From Poecilobothrus nobilitatus (lineage: Eukaryota; Arthropoda; Insecta; Diptera; Dolichopodidae): a stretch of 64,000 nucleotides of DNA. The stretch's first letter is position 1. Each line of letters begins with the position of its first letter. Location of the stretch: the NCBI GenBank assembly GCA_947095535.1, contig OX352772.1, positions 225,454,994 to 225,518,993 on the forward strand, in the 5' to 3' direction. The notes under the pieces were generated by a model. The model ran no database searches and was not told the DNA's origin. It was given only the letters and a program-made list of their open reading frames with translations. The translations under genes were made by a program, and so were the position numbers. Positions 10,733 through 20,884 of the stretch are shown here, piece after piece.

Positions 10733-13585
10733 AAATTTGCAACAAATAAAATTAAAAATGTTTTCTATCAATATAAACTCTTGCAGATCGTATCTTAAAC
10801 AACTTTCGCTGATTAATTTTTTAGAGGTCCACAAGCCTGATGTGGTAACTTTGTGTGAAACGAAACCAGATAAATCTATTCGTATAAAAATAAAGGGTTA
10901 TAAATTAATCCGACATGATAGCGCTGAAGCTACTTTAGGGGGAGGAACTGCAATACTTGTTAAAAAGAAATTAAAGTTCGAAGTAATTAAAGATAGCACT
11001 TTAAATAGGTTTAAATGTTTAGAAGTTTGTGCGTTAAAATTTAAATTTTTAAATAATTTTTTTATAATATCTGTCTATGCATCACAAAATCACAATATTA
11101 ATTTTAACAGGGAATTACTTGATTTACTTCAGATACTTGAATTAGGTAATATTAATAATTATTTTATTCTTACAGGTGATCTAAACGCTAAACACATAAA
11201 ATGGGGAAACAAAACCACTAACTCTCGAGATTCTATGCTCGAAAAATTTATAGAACAATTTAAGTCTATGTACAGAATTAAATTATACTCCTCTGAAATA
11301 CCGTCTTTTCCCAGAGGTGGATCGTATATCGACTTATTCCTTGCTGACGTAAGAATAAAACTAAAATCAAATGGGAAGAACAAAATAAAAACATATTGTT
11401 ATGATAGCGACTATTTAGCACTCGGAACCGAAATTATTTGTAATAATAGTGATGAATTTTTAGAGACTCCATCTACTGAGAAAAAGTACTTATATAATAA
11501 AGTTAATTGCAAAAAATTTCAAAAAGTTCTTAATAATTTATTGCTTTCCGATGATGCTATTAAAAAAATGCCAAACAATAAAAACTTATCAGAACAAGAA
11601 ATCCATTCTTATATTACTAAAATCGAAAATCTTATTCAGAAAGCAATGGCATCCACAATCCCCACAAAAACAAATGATTACAATAGCCTTGATATTTATT
11701 TAAATCCGACCATTAAGACTCAAAAAATACAAAAGTGAATTACTTACATCCAAATTTAAATTAATTAAAATAAAAATAGACAAAAACGCTCCATCATTTT
11801 TAAGAATCAATGCATTAATCAAAAACATAAACTCCTTAATAAAACAAAACATAAAACTGGCAATAAATAAATATTGGAATAATAGAATAAAAAACGTAAA
11901 AATATCTAATAATAAAAACATGTTTAATGAAATTAAAAAAGTTTATAAAAACCAAAACACAAATATAATCGATCATTTAAAAGTTCAAACGAGCAATGCT
12001 CAAATTTTACGAGATGCTAAATAAACTTAAGTAAATTAAAAATTAACAATTATAACTACTTAATTCAAGAAAACAACCAAATAAATGAGGTGATGGCAGC
12101 CCATTTATTCCAAGTTCAGACTCAAGTTAGGGACCGTGTTTCACCAATAAGTAATAGTGTAGAACAAAGTATTGAAAATTTATATCAAGTAATTGAAAAT
12201 AATAAAAGAAACAAAATATCTTTAGTTAAGTTCAACAATCATTTAAAATCAAATAAACTATTAGAAATTGAAACCTTAAATAATTATTTCATAACCCAGG
12301 AAGAACTTAAGGAAATAGTAGCTAATTTAAAGGGTAAACCATCTTCTGGTATTGATAAAATCCCTAATATAGTGATAAAACATCTTCCTATCTCTATAAT
12401 TAATTTTTACACAATAATTTTTAACAATTGTCTTAATATAAGCTACTTCCCTAATAAGTGGAAAAAAGCGATTGTTATTACATTAAAAAAAACCAGGAAA
12501 AAGGGCTTCAGACCCTGAAAGTTATAGACCAATAAGTTTATTATCTAATATAGAAAAACCCCTAGAAATAATCATAAATAGATTTATTGTCAAAATAACT
12601 GAGAGCAAAAATATAATACCATCAAATCAGTTCGCTTTTCGACATAAACACAGCACTATACATGCCATGACCAAACTTTCATCAGATATTTGCAGAAGTA
12701 TAAATGATGATAAAGTGGTAGCAACATGTTTTGTGGACTTCGAAAAAGCATTTGATACAGTCTGGATTGATGGTATTATATACAAACTAGTAAAATATAA
12801 ATATCCTTTACATCTAGTGCTCCTGATTAATAACATGATTAGAGGTAAAACTTTTAGAACATGTGGGGTTGATAATCATTTATCAAAAGAATTTCAATTA
12901 ACCAATAGGCTACAACAGGGAACCGTAAATTCTCCAATTGTATTCATAACATATATATTAGCGATCTGCTGAATTCTCTAAATAAAAATTTAGAGCTTAA
13001 TTACAGCATAGAATTTGCGGATGATCTGACAATTTATACAGCTAAGAATAACCTTAGAGATACACAACACATTTTACAAAAATATTTAACTAAGTGCTTA
13101 ATTATTCTAATCGCTGGAAGCTAAAAGTAAACTTCGAAAAATGTGAAACTATATTATTCAGGAACACTATCAATAAGGTAAAATATGATATTAAAACATG
13201 CTGGAGAGATTTTTATATACTTACTTCAAACAAGACAAAGATTAAAAACTCCATAAATTTTAAATATCTAGGAGTTCATTACAACTATTTGTTTAATTTC
13301 AACCATTACGTTCAAAAACAAATAAGTCGAGCAAATATCGCCTTTATAAATTTAGCTAAACTGTTATTTTCTAGAACACTTTGTAACAAAGTAAAATTAC
13401 TCTGTTACAAAACCTTATTAATCCGATCAGTATTAATATATGCCTGCCCAATATGGTATAACATTAGTGCTTCTTCGATGGAAAAATTAAGATTGTTTGA
13501 ACGCAAGTGTTTAAGAGCTTGTACAAATTATAATAGAAAGCCTTCAACAGGTTTTGTGCATTTCTATTCAAACAAATTTATTTAA
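10725..13585 (+). pseudogene. Jockey LINE ORF2 (endonuclease, RT), copy 1, frameshifted
   Basis: The ATG at 10725 overlaps the ORF1 stop (ATGATTGA), as in copy 2. The endonuclease has FSININSC, LCETKPD, TGDLNAKHIKWG and YDSDYLAL, the last with H replaced by Y compared with SDHLAL in copy 2. Frame changes occur near 11720, 12020, 12500 and 12950. RT motifs remain: VDFEKAFDTVW at about 12735, RLQQGTVNSP at about 12905 and EFADDLTIY at about 13010. The 3' third (13094-13585) contains the thumb and a conserved helical tail. The breaks make an active product unlikely; the family assignment is firm. Confidence 0.85.
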
Positions 13586-13651
13586 GATAAGGCGAACATA
13601 ATTAGAATCGATATTTTTTTTTATCATTCGTCTCATACGCAACCACATTCA

Positions 13652-13657
13652 AAGGAG
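13652..13657. other. Target-site duplication of Polinton-1, left copy
   Basis: AAGGAG directly before the terminal AGTAGATAGG. The same six bases follow the right terminus at 27299-27304. A six-base duplication is the Polinton standard. Confidence 0.92.
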
Positions 13658-14455
13658 AGTAGATAGGTAGGCACTTGGGCCAGACAGGTCAGTAGGTCAA
13701 GGTCACCCGTAAGTAGGTCAAGGCCACCCGGAAGGCCAGACAGGAAGTATGTCAAGGTCATTTTAAAAGTAAGTCAGACTGGCGGCGATCGTCAGTTGTT
13801 TATAAAGATTGTATACTTGGTTGAAGTAATAGGTATGCAGGAAAATAGTAGAAAAAAAAAATGCTTTTTCATACAATGTAAAGAGAAAAAAAAATGTACC
13901 TATACGTTTCTTTAAAATTAAAGAAAAGTGCAAACTGGTTTTTTACATCTTAGATAAAGAATCAACAAAATTAATGCAATTTTGAGATGCATTTTTTCTT
14001 TTTTTCTTGTTTTTTCTTTTTTTTTATGAAGTATTTAAAGAAGAGGAAATAAAAACCATTAATTAATTGCGAGTATCACCGTATAAGATTTTATTGTTAT
14101 GTAAGAATGTTGACAAAAATATGAATAAAAAGAAAACAAACAGGAAATCAAAAATATCTAACATGTGGTTTAAGTAATAGGCGTAAATGGAAATAGTAAG
14201 AAAAAATGCGTTTTTATAAAATGTAAAGAGAAACATTTAAACAAATTAAGTGTACCTATGCGAATTTTTAAAATTAAAAGAAAAAAGTGCATAGCTGGTT
14301 TTTAAATCTGAATCAACCTTGACCAAATTGATATTTTGAGATGAATTTTTTTCTTTTCTTTTTTGTTCTGATGAAATATTTAAAGAAGAGGAAAGAAAAA
14401 ATTATTAGTATTTTTAGATTTTATTGATATGTAAGAATGTAGAACAAAAAAAGAT
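13658..14455. repeat. Left terminal inverted repeat of Polinton-1
   Basis: The outer 71 bp match the right end exactly. Just inside are short repeats built on AGTAGGTCAAGGTCACC (about 20 bp period). Then come about two copies of a unit of roughly 340 bp, containing TAAGTAATAGGCG, AATGTAAAGAGAAA and TTTAAAGAAGAGGAAA, starting near 13800 and 14165. No gene is present. Confidence 0.88.
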
Positions 14456-14561
14456 GTATTCTTATGTAGTGTTAAAAAAAAAATAAAACAAATTTATTTA
14501 TATGTTTGAAATAATTTTTTATTTAAAAATATTTTACAATTTTATAGAAATCTGTGCTGTC

Positions 14562-15131
14562 TTAATCTAACATTTTTTCTTTTAAAAGATACATATATAC
14601 ATTATAACAATTTTTAACAGCACATCTGAAATTGTTGTTTAATAAGTGTATAGGACAATTTGATTTAAAGTTATCAATCTTTTGTAATGACGGCAAGTTT
14701 CTGCTTAAATCTTCTATTTTACCACTGTTAATGTACTTTTGAAGGAATAGTTTTTTTTGTTCTCCTTTAACATAAATTTTTTCAGCTGACTCTAAATAGT
14801 GTTTTAATATACATTTTACATCTAAATATTCAACTAGACCGTTATTCCATTTATGTCCATTTATTTTATTTTCGCAATACTGGTTATTATATTTCATATC
14901 CGGACTAAGTTCCTCTGAGGGGTACGGTGCTTTGAAGTGATAGACAGTTGGAATTAAACTTCCTTTTTCAAGTATGGCTAATTCTTTTAGGAAATATTGC
15001 TTTTCATTTCCTTGTAAAAATTGTAGGTCAACTATGAGAACTCGTTTAACCATGTCGACGGTTTGTGTAAGAATACTCATTAGAATAAATAAATTTACAT
15101 TTATATTCACTTCGGCAAAAGAGCTTTTCAT
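14562..15131 (-). CDS. Conserved Polinton protein, possibly exonuclease-like
   Basis: A 189-codon open frame, with an alternative and perhaps better start at 15053 (MVKRVLIVDLQF). It is divergent from the ATPase, whose ATG is only 41 bases away. It contains a hydrophobic strand ending in Asp (VLIVDLQF), then FLKELAIL, a tryptophan-containing block (NGHKWNNGLVEYLD), YVKGEQKKLFLQKYI and a Cys/His-rich end (CPIHLLNNNFRCAVKNC). Similar proteins with the KG-x-x-K-x-x-x-L pattern occur beside arthropod Polintons and recall an RNase H-fold nuclease. That is inference from pattern only; no catalytic set can be proved here. Confidence 0.55.
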   Translation of the reverse strand: MKSSFAEVNINVNLFILMSILTQTVDMVKRVLIVDLQFLQGNEKQYFLKELAILEKGSLIPTVYHFKAPYPSEELSPDMKYNNQYCENKINGHKWNNGLVEYLDVKCILKHYLESAEKIYVKGEQKKLFLQKYINSGKIEDLSRNLPSLQKIDNFKSNCPIHLLNNNFRCAVKNCYNVYMYLLKEKMLD

Positions 15132-15172
15132 ATAAATATAGGTTAACAGTGCTATTTTTAACTAATACAACT

Positions 15173-15751
15173 ATGCTATTTCATCCATTTACAATGATGG
15201 TAGCGGGGCCATCATTTTACCATCATCATCATGGTAAAACCACTTTTATTCATAATTTAATAAAGTATAAAAAAGAAAATATACAACCACATATTAATAG
15301 AATTATTTGGTGTAATCCAGACAAAAATGCCGTTCCAAAATATTTAAAATATGTGGAATATAGTAACACTCTTCCGGATTTTAATGACAATCAAGAACTT
15401 TTGTTAATTATTATCGATGATATGATGTTAAATTCCCATGATAAGTATGTATGTGATTTATTTACTAGAGGATCACACCATAGAAATTTATCTGTAATAT
15501 TTGTAACTCAAAATGTTTTTCACCAGGGTAAATTTTCAAGAGATATTTCGCTTAACTGTAAATATCTAGTACTTTTCAAAAATCCAAGAGATAAATCGCA
15601 GATATTACCTCTAGCTCGCCAAATATATCCCAATCAAATCAAAGCATTTTAAAAAGTATATAATGAAGTGACGTCAGAACCATACGGGTATATTTTAATA
15701 GATCTTACTCAAGACGTTAATGATATATTTCAATTAAGAAGTGATTTTTTG
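15173..15751 (+). pseudogene. Genome-packaging ATPase (FtsK/HerA, A32-like), P-loop disrupted
   Basis: In intact relatives this pumps DNA into the capsid. The ATG at 15173 gives MLFHPFTMMVAGPS, the same opening as the Polinton-2 copy. Between GPS and GKTTF there is FYHHHH, from a CAT repeat at about 15213-15232, so Walker A no longer has the G-x4-GKT spacing. Walker B is LLLIIIDDMM and a later motif is FVTQNVFHQG. An in-frame TAA at 15650-15652 cuts off the last 30 or so residues (EPYGYILIDL), and the frame runs on into the pX-like gene. The gene is therefore doubly damaged. Confidence 0.85.
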
Positions 15752-16063
15752 AAGGTCAACCGTCATATATTGCACCTATTAAAAAGCTCTAAACCGAAAT
15801 TTCAGAAAGTAATTATAAAAAATTGTGACCCTGAAGTAATCAAAACATTTTGTGAAATGGCTTTAAATATTTTAAAAGGTAATTGTAATCTAAGTAAAAA
15901 ATCAACAACCCAATTACGAAAGTATAAAAAGGAATTGAGATCCCTCATTTGCCGCCAAAAATATATAAATAGTAAAAGAAAAATCATTATTCAACGTGGT
16001 GGATTTTTACCTACACTTCTTGGTGCAGTACTATCAGGGATAATCGGAAATTTTATAAAATGA
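15749..16063 (+). CDS. pX-like virion peptide with hydrophobic tail
   Basis: About 104 residues in the same frame as the ATPase, with no clear ATG of its own. The homologue at 41784 in Polinton-2 does start with ATG, so the start here has probably been lost and the two genes run together. A basic middle (KYKKELRSL, SKRKIIIQR) precedes GGFLPTLLGAVLSGIIGNF, a glycine-rich amphipathic segment seen in adintovirus/Polinton pX-like proteins and thought to act on membranes. Its stop overlaps the next ATG (ATGA at 16060). Confidence 0.65.
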   Translation: MKVNRHILHLLKSSKPKFQKVIIKNCDPEVIKTFCEMALNILKGNCNLSKKSTTQLRKYKKELRSLICRQKYINSKRKIIIQRGGFLPTLLGAVLSGIIGNFIK

Positions 16064-16734
16064 ATAATACAACATTTAACAAAATGATTATACTAAAACC
16101 CGAGATTTATGAGAAAATGAAACAAAATGCAGACTTTGAATTAAATGAGTTGGATAAAAATATGAAAAAAAAATTGTTAAATAAATATCTAACATACACT
16201 CAAAAATGGTATTTATACAGACAAAATCTATTTAAAATAAGAAACAAAAATAGAGTACTTCCTAGAAATAAAGAGGAGAAAGTAAAAATTACGGAAACAA
16301 AAGGTACTCAAACTCGTACAAAACCAATGTATATAGATGCGGAAGCTCAATTGCATTTTCCTGAATATAAGAATGTAGGAATACAAGTTGTTCCTGAAGA
16401 AGAAGAAGTATATGAAAAAGAAGCTGATGATGAAATTCAGGAAAATGTTTTAACAAAAGCATTGTCAGCTGCTTCATTTGGAGAAGGTCTTAGAAAAAGA
16501 AAATCAATTAGAAATCAAAATGTACAAATTTTTGAAACTGATACAGGAGACATTATAACTGTTCCTTTAGATAGCCCAAGCCCACCAACGAAAAAAGAAA
16601 AAACTATAAATAGCAAAGAATTGAATAATTCATCAAGACGTGTTTTAAGGTCAGCAGTAGGTAATGCTCAAACAGAACTTAAATTTCCAATTCGTAAGAA
16701 TAAATCTGCAAGCTCATGGACAACATACAAGTAA
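16060..16734 (+). CDS. Conserved Polinton virion-module protein, unknown function
   Basis: 224 codons, opening MNNTTFNKMIILKPEIYEKM. Residues 45-65 have KWYLYRQNLFKIR, which recurs in Polinton-2 (decayed copy 40743-41452). The C-terminus is Lys/Arg-rich and ends SSWTTYK; the Polinton-2 copy ends TPEWTTYK. The start overlaps the pX-like stop by four bases, and the end overlaps the penton-like start by 19 bases. Position and conservation suggest a virion or assembly role, but no enzymatic motif is visible. Confidence 0.6.
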   Translation: MNNTTFNKMIILKPEIYEKMKQNADFELNELDKNMKKKLLNKYLTYTQKWYLYRQNLFKIRNKNRVLPRNKEEKVKITETKGTQTRTKPMYIDAEAQLHFPEYKNVGIQVVPEEEEVYEKEADDEIQENVLTKALSAASFGEGLRKRKSIRNQNVQIFETDTGDIITVPLDSPSPPTKKEKTINSKELNNSSRRVLRSAVGNAQTELKFPIRKNKSASSWTTYK

Positions 16735-17213
16735 ATGATGAATTTTATGTCACTTTACTCAGTGATTCATCTATGAACTATTACCCAGAAAATTCATTAT
16801 CATCTTTTACAAATAAAATGAATAAATACATGTGTGATTCAAGGTGGAAAGTCGGTATTTCAGAAATGTATGTTAATGATTTCGTTCCAAATGTGTATGG
16901 TTAAGAATGGGAAAAAAGTACTCAAATATTTATTAAAGGTATGCAGAAAGATATGATAGGAGTTGGAACATCATATATTCCATACATAGAAAAACAAATG
17001 ATATGCGACTGGAAAGTTTTTCTACTACCAACACTAATTCAAAATATACGCCCACTTAATAGGTTTACAAGAAAAGAAGTTGAACGACAGTTGATTTGGG
17101 GAATTTTTAATTTTATAAACGATGAAGTTCATTATACACAACCAATAAAAGCTGAGGAGATGCCTAAAAATTTAAGTTACACCACAATATGTGTTACAAA
17201 AAGATATTTTTGA
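16716..17213 (+). pseudogene. Penton-like minor capsid protein, broken
   Basis: Opens with DEFYVTLLSDSSMNYYPENS, a hallmark of Polinton minor capsid proteins, followed by WKVGISEMYVNDF. The Polinton-2 homologue at 40707 shares FYVTL, the P-x-N-x-L and the W-K-x-G blocks. The frame is stopped by TAA at 16902-16904 and ends at 17211-17213. At about 165 codons in total it is shorter than expected, so internal sequence is missing. In the virion this protein would occupy the five-fold vertices, by analogy with the family. Confidence 0.68.
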
Positions 17214-17219
17214 ATAATT

Positions 17220-18514
17220 ATGATTGAATGTATGAAATCAGAGCTTGATATTTTTAAAACACAGCCTATTCAGTCAAGTATTTTACGATCTGAAGAAGTT
17301 TCCTATAACCCTATTGCTTCTTTAGATAATCCATCTGTCATAGAATTTGTTTCACTAGGACACGGTGAAACATACACAGAGACTTGTCTTCGACCTATCT
17401 AAAATTAAAAGTACAAATTTTAAAAAAAGATGGAACTCAATGAAATAAAGATAAAAAAACTGATGGAACACCTATACAACAACCAAATGTGGTTAATAAT
17501 ATGTTACATTCATTAATAAAACAATGTTCAACTAAATGGAAAGAATATATCTCCATCAGGTGGAAATTATCATTACAGATCTTATATTGAATCATTGTTA
17601 AATTATGGTACGGATGCCGCTAGAACGCATTTGGAGTGTGGTGGATGCATGCTAGATAAGCCAAATATAGCAAAAACAGATAATAGTGGTTCAAAAGAAC
17701 GTCAAAAATTATACCAAAATAGCAATGTAGTGGAACTTATGGGGAAACTACATTTAGATATGTTTAACCAACCTACACTTCTCATAAACAATGTCGATGT
17801 TCGAGTTGTCCTAACATTAGAAAAACCAGATTTTTACCTCTTTGCAGATGATACTGATGAATCTCAACTGAAAATTTTAGAAGCCACTTTATTTATGAGA
17901 CATGTAACAATTAATCCTAGTGTGCTATTAGCACATAATGCTGTATTGGAAAAAACTAATGCCAAATACAATTACAAACGGGTATAGGTAAAAACTTTTA
18001 CCATTCCACAGAATAGTTCAACAATATCACTTGATAATGTTTTTATTGGACAGTTGCCAAACACAATCATTTTTTGCATGACAGAAAATACAGGTTACTC
18101 TGCAAAAAGCTCAAAAAACCCATACAATTTTAAACATTTTGATATTTCACAATTTGTGTTAAACGTAAATGGTGTCAAATACCTAATTCAGCAATTGAAA
18201 GCAGTTTTTCAGATGAAAATAATAGCTGTACAAGAGCATACAGTACACTTTTTTCAGGAACTGGAATTTACCATAATGATAAAGGTCATCAGATAACAAA
18301 AACCATGTTTAGTAATGGGTTTTTCATTCTAGCTTTTGATTTAACTCCAGATGTATCAGGAAATGAAATGTGTCAAGGTCTACTAAATCAAGGTACAGTT
18401 AGAATTGAGGCAAGGCTATCAAAACCACTTACATCTACACTGACTATTGTTTATGGAGAATTTGATGCAAGTTTACAAATTGATAAAAACCGAAATATAT
18501 TCTCAAACCTATAA
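17220..18514 (+). pseudogene. Double-jelly-roll major capsid protein, broken
   Basis: Spans about 430 codons, near the length of Polinton hexon-like proteins. Recognisable blocks in order are ELDIFKTQPIQSSI (17247), NPSVIEFVSLGHGE (17325), DGTPIQQPN (about 17463), LLNYGTDAARTHLE (17598), the LEKPDFYLF block (about 17818), ISLDNVFIGQLPN (about 18025), FKHFDISQFVLNVNG (18140) and LSKPLTSTLTIVYGEFDAS (18415). It is interrupted by a TAA at 17400-17402, frame changes between 17403 and 17594, a TAG at 17985-17987 and another frame change near 18200-18300. It follows the penton-like gene directly. Confidence 0.78.
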
Positions 18515-18551
18515 ATAGCATACATAAAAGTAAATTTGATTATTTGACAAA

Positions 18552-18884
18552 ATGTCACTGTCTTGTGCACTTCTGGATGTAACATTTTGTAGTGATGATA
18601 ATAATACCTTGTTTGCGAAAGATATTTGTATTGTTGGTTTTAAAGAACCTTGTAAAAAGTTTGTAAAAGAGCTCAAGTATAAATTTCCAACTAGGGATTT
18701 TATAAATGATAATTTTGATAATTACTCTTTTGCAACTGTGTACAACGATAAAATAAATAAAAAGCTCTGTCAAATACTAGAAAAATTTGATGTTATTATA
18801 ACAAATAAAAAAATCAAAAAAGAGTTTTTATCAAATTATATTAAAGAAACAACTAAAGTATATGACTTGAGTCAATTTGGTTGA
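18552..18884 (+). CDS. Polinton protein of unknown function, perhaps related to the 14562 gene
   Basis: 110 codons starting MSLSCALLDVTFCSD at the first ATG. It ends KKIKKEFLSNYIKETTKVYDLSQ, which resembles KGEQKKLFLQKYINSGKIEDLSR in the 14562-15131 protein. That suggests two related or duplicated nuclease-like proteins at both sides of the capsid block. Its TGA stop overlaps the protease ATG (TGATG at 18882-18886). The role is unknown. Confidence 0.5.
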   Translation: MSLSCALLDVTFCSDDNNTLFAKDICIVGFKEPCKKFVKELKYKFPTRDFINDNFDNYSFATVYNDKINKKLCQILEKFDVIITNKKIKKEFLSNYIKETTKVYDLSQFG

Positions 18885-19375
18885 TGAATACTCTAGAGAT
18901 AAGTGACGTATTAAGATGTAACAAACACACACGTAAATGTTTTAAAGGAGTTTTTGCTCTGGATCAACTCCCCAGAATAATTGAAAAACAAACTTTTTTA
19001 ATTGTAAACACTGCTAAATCAAAAGATCCGGGAACACATTGGTTAGCTATTTTTAAGTCAAAGAATGGCTGTGTTGAATATTTTGATTCGTTTGGTAGAA
19101 AACCAGATAAATTAGAAATTTTAAGTTACTTAAAAAATCAATGTATAATTTTTAATAAGAAACAATTACAAAGTAACTATTCAGATGTTTGTGGGCAATA
19201 TTGTTGTGTTTATACGTGGTATAGATGTTGCGGTTATAGTATGAATGCTTTTTTAAAACAATTTAATAAAGAAAATCATATAGAAAATGACAAAAATATA
19301 ATAAATACTTTTCACCATATATTTGAAAATTATAATATTTCTCAATCATGTCTTCCTAAGAGATATAACATTTAA
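18884..19375 (+). CDS. Adenain-like cysteine protease
   Basis: This protease would mature the capsid proteins. The ATG at 18884 gives MNTLEISDVLRCNKHT. A TTG three bases upstream is in frame but is not needed. The catalytic set is visible: His in GTHWLAIF, Asp in CVEYFDSFGRKP, Gln in LQSNY and Cys in CGQYCCVYTW. At 163 residues it is close to the family's usual size. It starts inside the upstream stop codon and lies at the distal end of the virion cluster. The frame is open, with no missing key residue. Confidence 0.85.
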   Translation: MNTLEISDVLRCNKHTRKCFKGVFALDQLPRIIEKQTFLIVNTAKSKDPGTHWLAIFKSKNGCVEYFDSFGRKPDKLEILSYLKNQCIIFNKKQLQSNYSDVCGQYCCVYTWYRCCGYSMNAFLKQFNKENHIENDKNIINTFHHIFENYNISQSCLPKRYNI

Positions 19376-19401
19376 TAATAAACTTTAGTGTAATTAAAAT
19401 A

Positions 19402-19943
19402 ATGGAAGAGCAAGGTCCTAGCATTAATTTGTTGCTGAGTTATACATATTTTCTCAACAGAAGTGACACATTAAAAATAGTTGTCGGATTTGACACAGAT
19501 TTTTTTGAAGTTGCAAGTGTTTTTCATTGGATTGGAATGAAACCAATTATTTTAAAATATCATGAATGGTGTAAATTTAGGTCATAAAATTTCATAAAAA
19601 ATTTTCCAAGCAGTCAATTAAAAATTCAAAATTATGTTTACAAAGTGGATTTAAATCTACAGTAGGACAGAATCTTAGCATTAACAAAGAGGAAGCTGAC
19701 GAGTTTTACAGTTTGATTGATTTCCTACATGCAGTAATTGCATATAATAAAACTGCAGAGCCAAATGTAAAGGAATATGTTAAAAAATACATAAAGACCT
19801 GTGAAGAAAAGAATGTTGCAAAGTTGAAAAAAGAGATTTATATTCCGGTTCAAAAATTTAATATACGATGTAGTTTTTCTCGACTCTTTTATGAAATACC
19901 TGTATTTTTACAAAAAAAGATATTAAATAAAACAATTTTGTAA
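19402..19943 (+). pseudogene. Polinton protein of unknown function, frameshifted
   Basis: The first part (19402-19587) reads MEEQGPSINLLLSY and the second (19713-19943) includes EEADEFYSLIDFLHAVIAY. A frame change near 19580 separates them. The C-terminus has KEIYIPVQKFNIRCSFSRLF. The last 150 bases are duplicated downstream at 20038-20190. I do not recognise the family; its place after the protease suggests an accessory Polinton gene. Confidence 0.45.
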
Positions 19944-20037
19944 CTATATAATTTGTTATTTATTTCATTATTTATAAATTAGGTATAATTTGTTTCAAAA
20001 TCATACCAAGATCTAAAATAGTAAAAGAAATTCATAT

Positions 20038-20190
20038 AGATCTGTAAAGAAAAGAATGTTACAAGGTTAAAAATAGAGATTTTTATTCCAGTTCAAAAAT
20101 TTAATGTATGATGTAATTTTTCTCGGCTCTTTTATGAAATACCTTTGTTTTTACGAAAAAAATTAAATAAATGCATTTTATAACTACATA
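20038..20190 (+). repeat. Tandem copy of the 3' end of the preceding gene
   Basis: The segment corresponds to 19796-19948, with many single-base differences and stops. Shared strings include GAAAAGAATGTT and CTCTTTTATGAAATACCT. It is coding-derived but decayed. From 20191 to 20332 there is nothing further. Confidence 0.75.
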
Positions 20191-20332
20191 TACATATTAA
20201 CATTAAGTACATTTAAACATGAATCTGAAAAATAAAGCAACTAAATAAAAGAAATTTATACCATTTTTTTTGAAATTTATATTTCTTTATGAATAATAAA
20301 AACTTATATAACTATAAACCAATTTACATCTT

Positions 20333-20884
20333 TTATTGGTAATTTGCATATATTTTACCAAACGACTCAGATATATCTGTAATATTTAAATTTAAATTTT
20401 TATCTTTATATACAAAATGTTCTTTTTCTTTTATTTCTTTTACAAAATCAGAATTCTCAAAAATATCAGAATATTTTTGAGGTACAAATATAATTAAATG
20501 GCGGGACCATAAATGGTCTTTATTTGCTTAGCATTTATTATATGATATAGATAGAGCATCTTGCTCCATATCTTTAGTTTTTAGGAAACTTTTTCTAGTT
20601 TCCACATTTTTGTTATTAAAAGCTTCTTTGAAGCTTTTTTTTGTTGGTGGTTCTTCTTCTTGAAGAAGAATGATTTCTTCTTGTTGTTGTTGTTGAAATT
20701 GTCGATGTTGTTGCTGTTGTGGTTGTTGTTGTTGCTGTTGTTGATGATGATGATGATGATGTTGTTGTTGATAAAGTGTATGCGATTGCTGTTGAGTTCT
20801 TATTCTTTTCCGTTTAATTGGGGCTAACTTCTGTGTTGGCTCTATTTGTTGAGCGTAGGCGAAAATTTCTGCTGTGTTTTCCAT
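20333..20884 (-). pseudogene. Gln/His-rich Polinton protein with an in-frame stop
   Basis: The N-terminal 118 codons (20884 to 20531) contain a basic KRKRIR stretch that looks like a nuclear localisation signal, then a CAA/CAT repeat coding for poly-His and poly-Gln, then an acidic patch (EEEPPTKK). A TAA at 20528-20530 ends this frame. The same frame continues open for 64 more codons to a stop at 20333, with non-repetitive content (HLWSRHLIIFVPQKYSDIF) that looks like real protein. The full gene was probably about 183 codons. The function is unknown; a DNA-binding or regulatory role is only a guess. Confidence 0.5.

Larger units (their letters stand above)
9081..13657 (+). mobile_element. 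Jockey-clade LINE copy 1, 5' part (split by Polinton-1)
   Basis: Begins at a string starting ACGAGCTTAGT that is shared with copy 2 at 45887. The two copies remain alignable and nearly identical for about 4.6 kb, up to the Polinton-1 insertion. The rest of this copy continues at 27299-27738. The layout is 5' UTR, ORF1 with three zinc knuckles, then ORF2 with endonuclease and RT, overlapping by eight bases. There is no RNase H, consistent with the Jockey clade. The 5' UTR (9081-9405) has no other gene. Confidence 0.88.

Noticed and set aside
15131..15142. TATAAATATA between the divergent 14562 and ATPase genes
   Set aside because: Only about 35 bases separate it from the ATPase ATG, and no initiator at the right distance was found.
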